A program made the position numbers and the translations under genes. Below are positions 37,039 to 45,990 of a stretch of DNA of 64,000 nt, piece by piece (position 1 is the first letter of the stretch; each line of letters starts with the position of its first letter). Source of the stretch: Leeuwenhoekiella aestuarii (GTDB lineage Bacteria > Bacteroidota > Bacteroidia > Flavobacteriales > Flavobacteriaceae); the NCBI RefSeq assembly GCF_004104055.1, contig NZ_QOVJ01000001.1:1116001-1180000 (forward strand), in the 5' to 3' direction. The notes beneath the pieces were generated by a model, which was not told where the DNA came from, ran no database searches, and saw nothing but the letters and a program-made list of their open reading frames with translations.

Positions 37039-37716
37039 ATGCTTTTACAACTCAATCATATTTACAAATGGGTCAAACAAGGCGGGAAACGCGTCTTTTT
37101 ACTAAATGATATCAGCCTTGATGTGGAAGAAGGCGAGTTTATCTCCATAATGGGACCTTCGGGATCGGGTAAATCGACCTTGCTTAACGTCATCGGGATG
37201 CTAGACGAATTTCAGGAAGGCGAGTATATTTTTAATGAGGAGCCGGTACACAGTTTAAAAGAAAAGCAACGTGCAAAACTCTATAAAGAATACATCGGTT
37301 TTGTATTTCAGGCGTATCATTTGATCGATGAGTTAACCGTTTATGAAAACATCGAAACTCCACTTTTGTACAAGAATATCAAGTCTTCAGAACGAAAGGC
37401 GCTGGTCGCAGATATGCTGGACCGGTTCAACATCGTAGGCAAAAAAGATTTGTTTCCGGCGCAATTGAGTGGCGGGCAGCAACAACTGGTGGGCATCGCT
37501 CGGGCATTGATCGCTAAGCCTAAACTCATTCTGGCAGACGAACCTACCGGAAACCTCAATTCGAAACAAGGCGAAGAAATTATGGAGCTTTTTAAAGAAT
37601 TAAATCAGGAAGGGGTGACCATCATTCAGGCAACACACTCTGAGTCTAATGCGGCGTATGGCAATCGCATCATTCACCTGCTCGACGGAAGCAAACAGCA
37701 TCAGGCTTCTAACTAA
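37039..37716 (+). CDS. ABC transporter ATPase, LolD/MacB type (second copy)
   Basis: A 225-aa ATPase with Walker A GPSGSGKST, Q-loop FVFQAYHL, signature LSGGQQQLVGIARA, Walker B LILADEP and H-loop ATHSESN. The D-loop region has GNLNSKQG where the first copy has GNLDSSNG. It is diverged enough from the first ATPase to be an old duplicate. Placed after permease 7 and before the terminator hairpin, it ends the main transcription unit. Confidence 0.94.
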   Translation: MLLQLNHIYKWVKQGGKRVFLLNDISLDVEEGEFISIMGPSGSGKSTLLNVIGMLDEFQEGEYIFNEEPVHSLKEKQRAKLYKEYIGFVFQAYHLIDELTVYENIETPLLYKNIKSSERKALVADMLDRFNIVGKKDLFPAQLSGGQQQLVGIARALIAKPKLILADEPTGNLNSKQGEEIMELFKELNQEGVTIIQATHSESNAAYGNRIIHLLDGSKQHQASN

Positions 37717-37724
37717 AATCTAAT

Positions 37725-37766
37725 AAAGCGCCCACAAAGAGGAATCATCAACCTGGGCGCTTTTAA
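37725..37766 (+). terminator. Hairpin terminator before the TolC-like gene
   Basis: The 10-bp stem AAAGCGCCCA/TGGGCGCTTT (37725-37734 and 37754-37763) has a 19-nt loop and ends in four Ts. It would end or attenuate transcription between the ATPase and outer-membrane channel genes. Confidence 0.7.
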
Positions 37767-37799
37767 TATTCAATTTATTTATCATCAATCAAAAGCATT

Positions 37800-39224
37800 A
37801 TGAAAATTCCGTTTATAGGTCTGCTAACGGCCTGCTTAATTCATATCTGTAGTATACAGGCACAAGAAACACAAGCCACACTCACACTAGAAGATTGTAT
37901 CGAGATCGCTTTAGAGCAAAACTTCAGCGTAAAACGTGCGGAGCTCAATGCGCAGGGCGAAAACATTCAGTATAAACAAAGCCGAAACGCGCTTTTACCG
38001 CGGGTTAATGCCGATTACAATTATGGGGTAAGCAACGGCCGAAGCATTGACCCGTTTACCAATGCCTATGTAACTGAACAGCTCAATTTTTCAAATGCCG
38101 GACTTAGCCTTAGTGCTACAGTTTTTAACGGGTTTAGACTGCTTAACAGCTTGAAGCAAAGCAATCTGAATAAAGCTGCTGCCGGGATGGAAGTGGAAGA
38201 AGCCCGCCAAAACCGGATGCTTGATGTTACGCTGAGTTTTTTGCAGGTTTTAAATGCCCGCGAACTCGTAAAACTGGCGGAAACGCGTTTGCTAACGACT
38301 CAGGAACAGCTTAAACGTCTTGAGAAACTCAACGAAGAAGAGACCGGCAATCCTTCTGATTTTTACGATTTGCAGGGACAACTGACCACAGATCAAAATG
38401 CCATAACCGATGCCACTAACAGTTTGAACAACGCCCTTGAAGACCTGAAGTTTTTGCTGAATACCGATGCGGAAATTGAAGCAGAAAATCTGGTTCTGAT
38501 AACTGAATTTGAAAACCAGCAACTGTCTGCTGATGGCATCTACGAGCAGGCCCTGCAAAGTCTTGCAGCTATAAAGGCTCGTGAACTAAGGCTTGAGGCT
38601 ACGGCCAAAGGAGTTGCGGTTGCACGCTCGCAATACATCCCCGAGATCAGCCTGTTTGCCAACCTGAATACCAACTACTCCAGCGCCGCCCGTTTGTTTG
38701 AAGAAACGGGAAATCAACTTATTGAGACGGCCGATTTTGTGAGCATTTCGGGAACCGATTATAGTGTGTTTACAGAAGAAACGCAGTTTGAATCTCGCGG
38801 CATCTCGTATACCGATCAGTTAAATAACAACCTCAATTCTACAGTAGGAGTATCGGTGAGCATCCCGTTGTTTAACGGGTTTCGGGCAAAGAACAATGTA
38901 CAACTACAAAAGGTTGAGCAGAGTCGGGCTGAGGTTGCTCTGGCTGAAACCAAACGTGCGCTGAAGCAAAACATCGCACAGGCTTATAACGATTGGGATG
39001 CTGCGGCGACCAACTATGAGTTGCTCCAGGAGCAGGTCGAGGCTTATGAAAAGTCATTTGCCATCAATGAGGCGCGCTTCAACCTGGGTGTGGCTACCAG
39101 TGTGGAATACATTACTAGCAAAAACCGACTGGACAACGCCCGTATCAATTTAACCAATACCCACTACACCTATCTTTTGCGCGATAAAGTGCTGGAGTTT
39201 TATCAGGGGAATGCAATTCGGTAA
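37800..39224 (+). CDS. TolC-family outer-membrane efflux channel
   Basis: A 474-aa outer-membrane factor. After a signal peptide ending IQAQ (residue 22) come two OEP repeats of long helices with LTLEDCIEIALEQNFSVKRAEL at the start of the first. SLSATVFNGFR and VSVSIPLFNGFRAKNN are strand segments shared by the family. It provides the exit duct for the adaptor and permeases encoded upstream. The gap holds a hairpin, so it may be expressed at a different level from the permeases. Confidence 0.93.
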   Translation: MKIPFIGLLTACLIHICSIQAQETQATLTLEDCIEIALEQNFSVKRAELNAQGENIQYKQSRNALLPRVNADYNYGVSNGRSIDPFTNAYVTEQLNFSNAGLSLSATVFNGFRLLNSLKQSNLNKAAAGMEVEEARQNRMLDVTLSFLQVLNARELVKLAETRLLTTQEQLKRLEKLNEEETGNPSDFYDLQGQLTTDQNAITDATNSLNNALEDLKFLLNTDAEIEAENLVLITEFENQQLSADGIYEQALQSLAAIKARELRLEATAKGVAVARSQYIPEISLFANLNTNYSSAARLFEETGNQLIETADFVSISGTDYSVFTEETQFESRGISYTDQLNNNLNSTVGVSVSIPLFNGFRAKNNVQLQKVEQSRAEVALAETKRALKQNIAQAYNDWDAAATNYELLQEQVEAYEKSFAINEARFNLGVATSVEYITSKNRLDNARINLTNTHYTYLLRDKVLEFYQGNAIR

Positions 39225-39336
39225 GGAGTTTTCTTGCTTCAGTTTTTGCGGAATACCGTAAATGGCCTCTGTGTTAATGAGATATATTTACGCAAAAAAG
39301 AGCATAAAATATAGTTAGTTAATACTTTAAGTAAGA

Positions 39337-39693
39337 ATGGGAATATTACTTATACCTTTGATATTTATTCTTTTTTTGATCCATTCTAAAGTCAAATTTC
39401 TGAAGCTAAGAGAAGGTAGTAAAAAGCTACTTGCGACAGTAGTTGAATACAGGAAAGAAAGAGGACCTATGAGAAATGATTATACGCTGTTAAATTACCC
39501 TTATGTGCGAATTTCTACAGAAGATTTGTATTATGTGAAGCAAAAACTCAAGTATGCCAACAACTGGGATAGGCCATTTGAAATAGGGCAGGAAGTTGAG
39601 GTGTTTTGGTGCGGCTCTGATTTACTGTATTGGAATGCCTACGAAACAACGTTCTTCAAATATTTGCCGAGCAAGTGGAGTTTTTGGAGGTAG
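39337..39693 (+). CDS. Small membrane-anchored protein, DUF3592-like
   Basis: 118 aa with one N-terminal membrane helix (about residues 2-17) and a small soluble domain. The pattern ATVVEYRKERG, YPYVRIST and a late GQEVEVFWCG resembles the DUF3592 layout of short beta-rich domains. No function can be assigned. It stands alone after the TolC-like gene. Confidence 0.6.
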   Translation: MGILLIPLIFILFLIHSKVKFLKLREGSKKLLATVVEYRKERGPMRNDYTLLNYPYVRISTEDLYYVKQKLKYANNWDRPFEIGQEVEVFWCGSDLLYWNAYETTFFKYLPSKWSFWR

Positions 39694-39949
39694 TTACTAG
39701 ATTGGTCAAATACATAATGCGTTATGCAAGTGTACTTAATGATATTCCCAAACATGTTCTACACGAGTATCATTTTGGAAAAAGTAGCTAGGTAATAATG
39801 TGAATTGAATTTTAAAAGTCTGATAGTTCAAAAATGGAGAGGAAGTTTTGAATTTGGACAAAAAGGAACAAGTGTAATACTGTAACAGAAGAACAAAGAG
39901 ATTATATTAAATGCTTGCGGAATTGTCTATAATGTTTAAAAAGACTCCC

Positions 39950-40290
39950 ATCTGGTCTTACTTAAGTAAAATCTTTCATCAGGTTGAGATATTTTCTTAA
40001 CCAGTGCTTAGAATTAGTTGTTTTTGCATAATTATTTCACGGTTATATCAGCATTGAGTCGGATATCAGATTATCAAACAGGGCATTCCTAACTATTTTA
40101 AGGCTGGTCCATTCAAATTTAATTTTGAGCAGATAATACAGTTTATGAGCACCCGAACTTGGAATTTGTTAGCACAATTTTTAAAATCAGTGGCTTGATC
40201 CCAGTAAGTTTGCAGGCCCTTGTCTTTGCTCGCTTTTCTGCTTGATAGCCACCCTGTATACGTATGCCAGAAATCTGTAACAACGCGATA
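39950..40290 (-). pseudogene. IS3-family OrfB transposase remnant
   Basis: In one minus-strand frame, FEWTSLKIVRNALFDNL (about 40066-40119) is followed, after two stops, by NYAKTTNSKHWLRKYLNLM (about 39975-40030). Both match the N-terminal region of IS3-type OrfB (pattern K-IGRDALF-L then YTKTTNSKHWLRKYPNL). The DDE domain that should follow is absent. Confidence 0.7.
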
Positions 40291-40293
40291 GGC

Positions 40294-40665
40294 TTAGTTG
40301 GTGTTCTTGCCGGATTCGTTTGAATGAATAGAAATGCTGTATTGCTGATCTGGGATATCGATCATCGTATTGAGAATTTTATTCTTGAGCATCTCATCTG
40401 ATAACTTTTTTTCTAACCTCTTGATTTTTTGAGCCTGTGTTTCTTTCATTTTGTTGCAGATAAGCCTCGACTTGTGTTCATTCCATTCTAAGGTACCGTG
40501 TTTTCGTAACCAGATCAAAACAGTACTCCTTTCTGATTACCATAAGCTTTTTAGGTTTGCTTGTAAGTCATATTGCCCTTTCCCACTTGAGATACTAGAG
40601 CTAATTTAAAGCCTAAATCGTAATCTCGTTGAGTACTATTCTTATTAGGTTTTTCTGAATATTTC
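40294..40665 (-). pseudogene. IS3-family OrfA remnant
   Basis: The N-terminal HTH part reads FKLALVSQVGKGNMTYKQT (40551-40620) and then hits a stop. After a frameshift the C-terminal coiled-coil part is intact (40294-40518): WLRKHGTLEWNE, KIKRLEKKLSDEMLKNK and ILNTMIDIPDQQ. This matches the IS3 OrfA layout; the gene is broken. Confidence 0.75.
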
Positions 40666-40898
40666 ACGAATAACTCGAATTTTTGTCAACTTATTTCAAG
40701 AGACGGGACACTATTTTAAAAGAGTACTAAATAGTTGTCTTTTTATAAAGTACATTATGTTATTTATGGTAATGCAACAGTTAATGGTTTTAAAAGTCAT
40801 TTTAAAACTACTTAGAAGTAAAAAGCTCAGCGTTATTATGCCTGTTCTCAAAACCTTAATAAGTAGTTAGATTTTACTAACGCATTAAACCAAAAGAT

Positions 40899-42251
40899 AT
40901 GTTGAAAAGATATACGATCCTTCTAATTATTTTCATTGCTCATTATTCATTTAGTCAAGAAACTTTAGTCATTAAAGTCATAGATCAAGATTCTGAAAAT
41001 CCAATATACGGAGCTTCCTTAAAAATCAATAATACCTTTGTGAATTTCTCTAATAAAAATGGGGAAATCAAGATTGATACCAAGGATATTATTCAAAGAA
41101 ATGATACTCAATATTGTTTTTCACATATGTCATATGATACAGAATGCTTAACCTATAAAGAGTTAAAGGTATTAAATACAGTAAGTCTTAAATATCAATT
41201 AAATGAATTGGATGAAGTTTTATTGACTTATAATTCTGCAACTCCTTCAAATAAAGAAATTATAAAAAGGGCTAAGAATTTTTTTAAAGAGTCATTGGAT
41301 AGAGGTTCGTATTGGTCTAAAATTAATCTAAAGGAAGTTTGGATGATGTATGATGTACCCCAGAGTTATCTTGAAATAGATGGTACTATTTTTATGAATT
41401 ACGATTACTCTCCAAAAGCTATGTTTTGGGCTGATTTTATAATACCTAATAAAGTTAGAAGGATCGAAGAATCAACTACATTAAAAAGAAACGACTTAGA
41501 TTCTAAAAGAAAAAAAGGAATTATTCAAAAAAGTGTTCATTTTGTAGGGAAAGATTTACTTTTTGCTTACCGAACCTATTTGAAATTACATCCTTTGGGA
41601 AAAAAATCAAATAGATTTTTTATTAATTTTTTAGATGAAGAGGAAATTAGAGGGAATAAATATTATGTCATAGAATATAGCAGAAATGAAAATCTAAATA
41701 TAAAGGGTAGAGGTTTCTCTAAGAATTATGGTAAAATATGGATAAGTAAAAAAGATTATTCAATTTTTAAAGAGCAAATAAGTTTTCATTTTGAGACTTT
41801 AAAAAGCTTTACGATGAATATAGATCATACTACTTATGAGAATAAGTCTTACCCAACTAAAATTGAATCTATAAGTCATAGCTCAAAACTAGAAAAAGCT
41901 GTTTCTACAAAATCGATCTTGATGTTTGAAGAAATAGCTCCCAGTCATCGAGATTTTTTAGAAAATGACGGGACCGGTATTTCATTTCTTTATAAAAACT
42001 ATCCTTACACAAAGGATTACTGGAATGCTAAACCTGCAAATATAAATCCATTTCAAAGTGAAATTGAAACCTTAGTAAGGACTGAAAATAGTGATGATAT
42101 TTTTACAAATGGAAATTTATCTCCAATATATGATAATGAAAATAAAGTCACAAAATATTGGTATTCAATAAATAAAGACAAGTGGGACATTGTTAACAGG
42201 TTGTATGAGAAAGACTTCAAAAACGCAATGAACACTATAAAAATAAACTGA
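40899..42251 (+). CDS. Exported protein with carboxypeptidase-regulatory-like N-domain
   Basis: 450 aa with signal peptide (about residues 1-19, HYSFSQ). An N-terminal CarboxypepD-regulatory-like domain (LVIKVIDQDSENPIYGASLKIN, about 23-95) is joined by NELDEVLLTY to a long beta-rich C-terminal part. The NELDEVLL junction resembles that seen in TonB-linked proteins, but there is no plug or barrel. Such proteins are common in Flavobacteriia as uncharacterised exported proteins. The gene is strikingly AT-rich compared with the efflux operon, suggesting acquisition. It has no operon partner. Confidence 0.7.
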   Translation: MLKRYTILLIIFIAHYSFSQETLVIKVIDQDSENPIYGASLKINNTFVNFSNKNGEIKIDTKDIIQRNDTQYCFSHMSYDTECLTYKELKVLNTVSLKYQLNELDEVLLTYNSATPSNKEIIKRAKNFFKESLDRGSYWSKINLKEVWMMYDVPQSYLEIDGTIFMNYDYSPKAMFWADFIIPNKVRRIEESTTLKRNDLDSKRKKGIIQKSVHFVGKDLLFAYRTYLKLHPLGKKSNRFFINFLDEEEIRGNKYYVIEYSRNENLNIKGRGFSKNYGKIWISKKDYSIFKEQISFHFETLKSFTMNIDHTTYENKSYPTKIESISHSSKLEKAVSTKSILMFEEIAPSHRDFLENDGTGISFLYKNYPYTKDYWNAKPANINPFQSEIETLVRTENSDDIFTNGNLSPIYDNENKVTKYWYSINKDKWDIVNRLYEKDFKNAMNTIKIN

Positions 42252-43121
42252 AACTCCTAAAATACATTTATTAATAAAGCCTTGTAAATTAAATGTTTAA
42301 TAATCAGAATAGATACAAGCTTGAGAGAATCTTTTTGGCTGTAATATTAAATAACCTGATTAAAAACTATAAGGTTATTTAAGGCAATTAACTAATCTTA
42401 AATGAGCTTTTTAAAAGCAAAAAAACTCTCAATTTCTAGAAGAACATTTTACGGGATGGACTAGCCTTTTTACATGTTAAAACCGCTATGAAGTAAGTTG
42501 TGATTTCAGAAATCTGATTGTTCCATTTGAATAGGGAATTTTTAATCTGGAATATCAGAAAACTGAAACTCGCGAACAGAACTAAGTCCTCTTTAAGCTC
42601 ACCAATAATTTGGTGGAAAGCAAATAGAGTAATCTATAATCTCTATATGCTGGTTGTTGGGTTTCTAAGTTTCTTTTCCAACTGTTTTGATTTCTTAAAA
42701 TCGAAGGGGATTTCTGCTCCACATTTTACAGTTTATAGACTGAATTTTAAGTTATTTAAAAAAACGATTTCTTATTGATTGGATTTTTTTTAGTCTAGAT
42801 GCTGCTAAAAATAGATTAGTAATGGAGTTGAAATCTACTTTATAGGTTTTGAATTTTTACGAAAATGTTTTTCTTCGAGATTTGAGGCTTTTTAGTCTAC
42901 GCTTATATAGTTATCACGTAAGATAAGTCAATCTAAATATTATCAATTAGATAATATTCACTATCGAAATATGTGAAAACTAAATTTATAAATTAAATAA
43001 TTTATTTTTTATCAAAAGTTTAATTTTTGAAAAGACATTTAGGTTAAATTTCTGAAATACAGCTTTTTAAGCTTTAAATTAGGTGTGTGTTTTTTTGTCC
43101 TAAACCTCAAATCTTACTGAT
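42252..43121. other. AT-rich intergenic region, possible gene debris
   Basis: About 870 bp without a convincing gene. A frame at 42518-42778 starts with TTG and contains IIWWKANRVIYNLYMLVVGF. That vaguely resembles a membrane-protein fragment, but start and context are poor. Near-repeats of a T-tract followed by GTCTAGA or GTCTA occur at 42785-42800 and 42888-42900, with a relative (GTCCTA) at 43091-43103. Confidence 0.4.
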
Positions 43122-43520
43122 ATGTACTTGCACTATTTTGGGAAACAAAGTTTTACGAATCGAGCTGTAAATAAAGCTAATCGTATACTCATTAGTTCGT
43201 TTTATCAAAACGAAATTGAAAAACGATTGGATTTTATAGATGCGGCCTGTTTTTTACAAGAATTAAAATCCAATGAACCTCAACCTATCGAGGTGTTTAG
43301 TACCTGGGCTCCTTTTCGAACAAAAAAGGAAACAGTTCCCATTCAGGCCGATGCAATTCATATAAATCGCAGTCAAATTAGAAATTCCAGAAGGTTATTG
43401 ATCGTTAAATTATTACAAGATTATACGTGTATACGATTAGGCTTGTTGGATTCCAGCCAAAATGAAGATCGGGCACGTGTGAATAGTATCATAGAAAAGC
43501 TTGCTAAATCCTATCTTTAG
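43122..43520 (+). CDS. Uncharacterised 132-aa protein, zincin-like without active site
   Basis: Not recognised with confidence. The order TWAPFRTKKETVPI, AIHINRSQI, then a helix VKLLQDYTCIRLGLLDSS and a final VNSIIEKLAKSYL resembles small Bacteroidetes putative metallopeptidases. In those, the helix carries HExxH and is followed by D/E-rich and VN segments. Here the motif position reads LQDYT, so it would be catalytically dead. No signal peptide is seen. This relationship is an inference from pattern only. Confidence 0.5.
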   Translation: MYLHYFGKQSFTNRAVNKANRILISSFYQNEIEKRLDFIDAACFLQELKSNEPQPIEVFSTWAPFRTKKETVPIQADAIHINRSQIRNSRRLLIVKLLQDYTCIRLGLLDSSQNEDRARVNSIIEKLAKSYL

Positions 43521-43857
43521 GATATTCATAATGTGAACATCAACAAGCTGATACTTTTTTGAAAAAGCGTGGTCGGTTATTCCAAATTATAAAATACAAT
43601 TAATTCATTTGTAAGCATCTCTAAAGTTAGTTGCGGTTGTTAATTTGAACTTATTGGTTTTAATTTAGTCTTTCAGTGATTCCTCATCTATTGGGTTTTT
43701 TGGTCTAGATTCAGCTTAAAAGAGTTTAGCAGTAGCATAAATATCTACTTCTCAACACATTTCTATCCTATTCTTTTTTTACGTAAATTTCTTATTTACA
43801 ATAGGTTCGGGTCTTCTTTTGATTGATCTGAATTTATAGGATTAAAATGGTAGAACT
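43521..43857. other. Intergenic region with leader of the next gene
   Basis: 337 bp, AT-rich. It contains another T-tract plus GTCTAGA copy (about 43695-43710), with flanking similarity to the stretch at 42775-42840. No gene or terminator is recognisable. Confidence 0.4.
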
Positions 43858-45096
43858 ATGCATAAGAATTTTTCAGTCCTCTTTCTGCTTTTTATGGGTT
43901 TAAATAGTTTCGCGGCCGTTTTCAGTAATTCCGATTTGAATTCGGAAGATGTTAAGCGAAAAAGTGTATTGGCCCTTATGGTAGATAAGGTTGCACAAAC
44001 GTATTTTGAGGCCACAGAGGCCCTTGGGGATGATATTCCAGATTTTGATTCCAGCAGAGTAAAGTTGTTGCTTGAAGGAATGCATCAGGCTACCGAACAG
44101 ATGGTTACCCTTACCGCAGATGAAGAACGGCAAGAACGTTTTTTTAAGGAGAATTCAACATTTCAGGAAATCAGACAGCTTACATTACTCAATTTAAACA
44201 GGGCAAAGCACAATTTAATAAATGTTAAAACTAAAACACCAACTGCCCACTTTGCGAAATTTATCACAGTCCTGGATGCTGCACGAAGTTTTTGCGATCA
44301 ATTAGTAATTATAGAAGGAAATGCAGAACGGGTAGCGTCATTAAGAAAATGGACGGTTTCTGTAGGAAAAAGTACTGCCGAAAAATTCGAGGAAAGTATG
44401 GGAGCCGACAATCTTACAATTTCGCAATGGCTTGGGGTTATGAAATGGGGAGGTGGTAAAACCGCTACCGAAGATTTGAGGGAGTTGGGTAGGAAAAATC
44501 AGGCTGTTTTAATAGAACTTAAAAAGAAAGAACGTGCATTCGTTAAAACCGGAGCTGTTGAAGAGGTCAAAGTATATGCAGATACCGTTGATGGAGTTCG
44601 GTATAGCTATGCTGATTTTCCGCCCGAAAGATGGTCGTTTTTATATTCACCTGATGCTGAATTGACAAAAGAGCTGATACGTTGGTTAGTGTATATTAAC
44701 TCTGGAAATTCAAGTAGACTAAGCGATATGCTGAGCATAGGGATAGGTTCTGATAATTTTGATCATAATGTTTCTGAAATGCTCAAAACGGGTGCGAATA
44801 TAAGAATACTAAAAGACGCTTATGATAATCAGGTGGTGCTTGAACTGAATAGTGAAATCATAACCGCCTCAAACTTTGGAGCGGTGTATTTGAGTACGGT
44901 AGGTATTAAAAACGATCAGATTGTCTATTACGGCAGTTCTAAGGATGAAAGAGACGTTAAGCAGGAGCTTCAGCCCATTCTGGTGCTAAAAAACATACAG
45001 GGGGATTTGCTAACTAAAATAAAGAAAGCTGTTGAAGACTTACGTTTGTCTCTAGGTAAGTATACATTACCTGACCTTGGTTTAAACCGGTATTGA
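43858..45096 (+). CDS. Exported protein of unknown function
   Basis: 412 aa with signal peptide (residues 1-19, NSFAAV). The first 180 residues are mostly helical (VLALMVDKVAQTYFEATEAL, LLLEGMHQATEQMVTL). The second half is mixed alpha/beta (YSYADFPPERWSFLYSPDAE, VVLELNSEIITASNF). No known domain or catalytic motif was recognised. It is codirectional with the preceding small gene, from which it is separated by 337 bp. Confidence 0.6.
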   Translation: MHKNFSVLFLLFMGLNSFAAVFSNSDLNSEDVKRKSVLALMVDKVAQTYFEATEALGDDIPDFDSSRVKLLLEGMHQATEQMVTLTADEERQERFFKENSTFQEIRQLTLLNLNRAKHNLINVKTKTPTAHFAKFITVLDAARSFCDQLVIIEGNAERVASLRKWTVSVGKSTAEKFEESMGADNLTISQWLGVMKWGGGKTATEDLRELGRKNQAVLIELKKKERAFVKTGAVEEVKVYADTVDGVRYSYADFPPERWSFLYSPDAELTKELIRWLVYINSGNSSRLSDMLSIGIGSDNFDHNVSEMLKTGANIRILKDAYDNQVVLELNSEIITASNFGAVYLSTVGIKNDQIVYYGSSKDERDVKQELQPILVLKNIQGDLLTKIKKAVEDLRLSLGKYTLPDLGLNRY

Positions 45097-45119
45097 GAGT
45101 GTTTTGAAATTTTAAATGT

Positions 45120-45162
45120 GGGATTCGAGCTAATCTGGGCTTACCTGTTTTTTCAGGGTTTT
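45120..45162. repeat. Diverged copy A of a T-arm-like repeat
   Basis: 43 bp matching 50530-50572 at 35 of 43 positions in the same orientation (shared blocks TCGA, ATCTGGG, TTTTCAGGG). It lies just left of the trkA stop, so the two copies bracket the potassium island. Confidence 0.6.
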
Positions 45163-45289
45163 AAGTATAAACATCAAAACCTATGTAATTATTTTCTTTC
45201 ATTAATAAATATCAGATTGATTTTAGAGATAAAAGTTACGCACTAGTAAATCTGAGATCTCTGAGGCATTCTGGTTCGTATGGAGTTGT

Positions 45290-45967
45290 CTATTTAGCTA
45301 GAATAGCTGCTCCAAACACCTTTGATATCGAAGAGATTTGATTTTTGCGTGATAAAACCACTACTATATCATTCACAAAAATGCGGGTATCCCCTTCCGG
45401 AATAATAATTTGATTGTTTCTTTTAATTAAGTTAATCAGGGTATCTGCCGGTAAGATTTTCTCTTTATTGAGGTCTTTTATTAATTTGTTTGCTATGGAA
45501 GACTGATGCTCAACGATAATTTCCAAGAGTTCAAAACCATCTCCTAAATCCAGAAATTCTTTTACATTAGGTCCTTGTACCGCTCTGTACAAATACCTTC
45601 CATTTAAACGATGCGGACTCTCAACGGTGTCAATACCAAGCTGTTCAAAAACCGGCAAAAGATCGTCATTGTTAACAGAGCTCACCAGGCGTTTAATCCC
45701 CATATCTTTTGCAAGAAGTATAACCAGTGCATTTACGGCATCATCGTGAGTCGTTACAATAATCGCATCTGCTTGTTCAGCCTTTGCTTCTTTTAGTATT
45801 TCGCAACGTGTGGCATCTCCGTGAATAACCACACAGTCAAAATTAGTAGCTACCCAGTTGGCGGCTTCTTTATCTTTCTCAATTACATAAACATTCTGAC
45901 GGTCATTTAGGGCGGCTTCAATAATGTGTTTTCCGGTTCTTCCAGAACCTACGATGATAATATGCAT
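45290..45967 (-). CDS. trkA: TrkA potassium-uptake regulatory subunit
   Basis: 225 aa: one RCK_N Rossmann domain with [10 protein letters not shown] (GxGxxG at 7-12) and [14 protein letters not shown], and one RCK_C domain (about 140-220). It is the cytosolic NAD(H)/ATP-gated regulator of TrkH. This is half the length of E. coli TrkA (two tandem units) and equals the single-unit form common in other phyla. It starts 23 bp after the trkH stop; last gene of the island. Confidence 0.92.
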   Translation of the reverse strand: MHIIIVGSGRTGKHIIEAALNDRQNVYVIEKDKEAANWVATNFDCVVIHGDATRCEILKEAKAEQADAIIVTTHDDAVNALVILLAKDMGIKRLVSSVNNDDLLPVFEQLGIDTVESPHRLNGRYLYRAVQGPNVKEFLDLGDGFELLEIIVEHQSSIANKLIKDLNKEKILPADTLINLIKRNNQIIIPEGDTRIFVNDIVVVLSRKNQISSISKVFGAAILAK

Positions 45968-45990
45968 AACTGTATTTTTTAAAATTAAGA

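Larger units (their letters stand above)
39950..40700 (-). mobile_element. Degenerate IS3-family insertion sequence
   Basis: Minus-strand reading recovers pieces of both IS3 transposase parts in order, interrupted by stops and frameshifts (see the two pseudogene entries). The DDE catalytic core of OrfB is missing, so the element is dead and truncated. Around 40680-40700 the minus strand reads TGTCCCGTCTCTTGA, a plausible remnant of the terminal inverted repeat; the other end was not found. Confidence 0.75.

Noticed and set aside
42518-42778. 86-codon frame with a membrane-like stretch
   Set aside because: TTG start, no promoter or partner, no firm similarity; at most gene debris.
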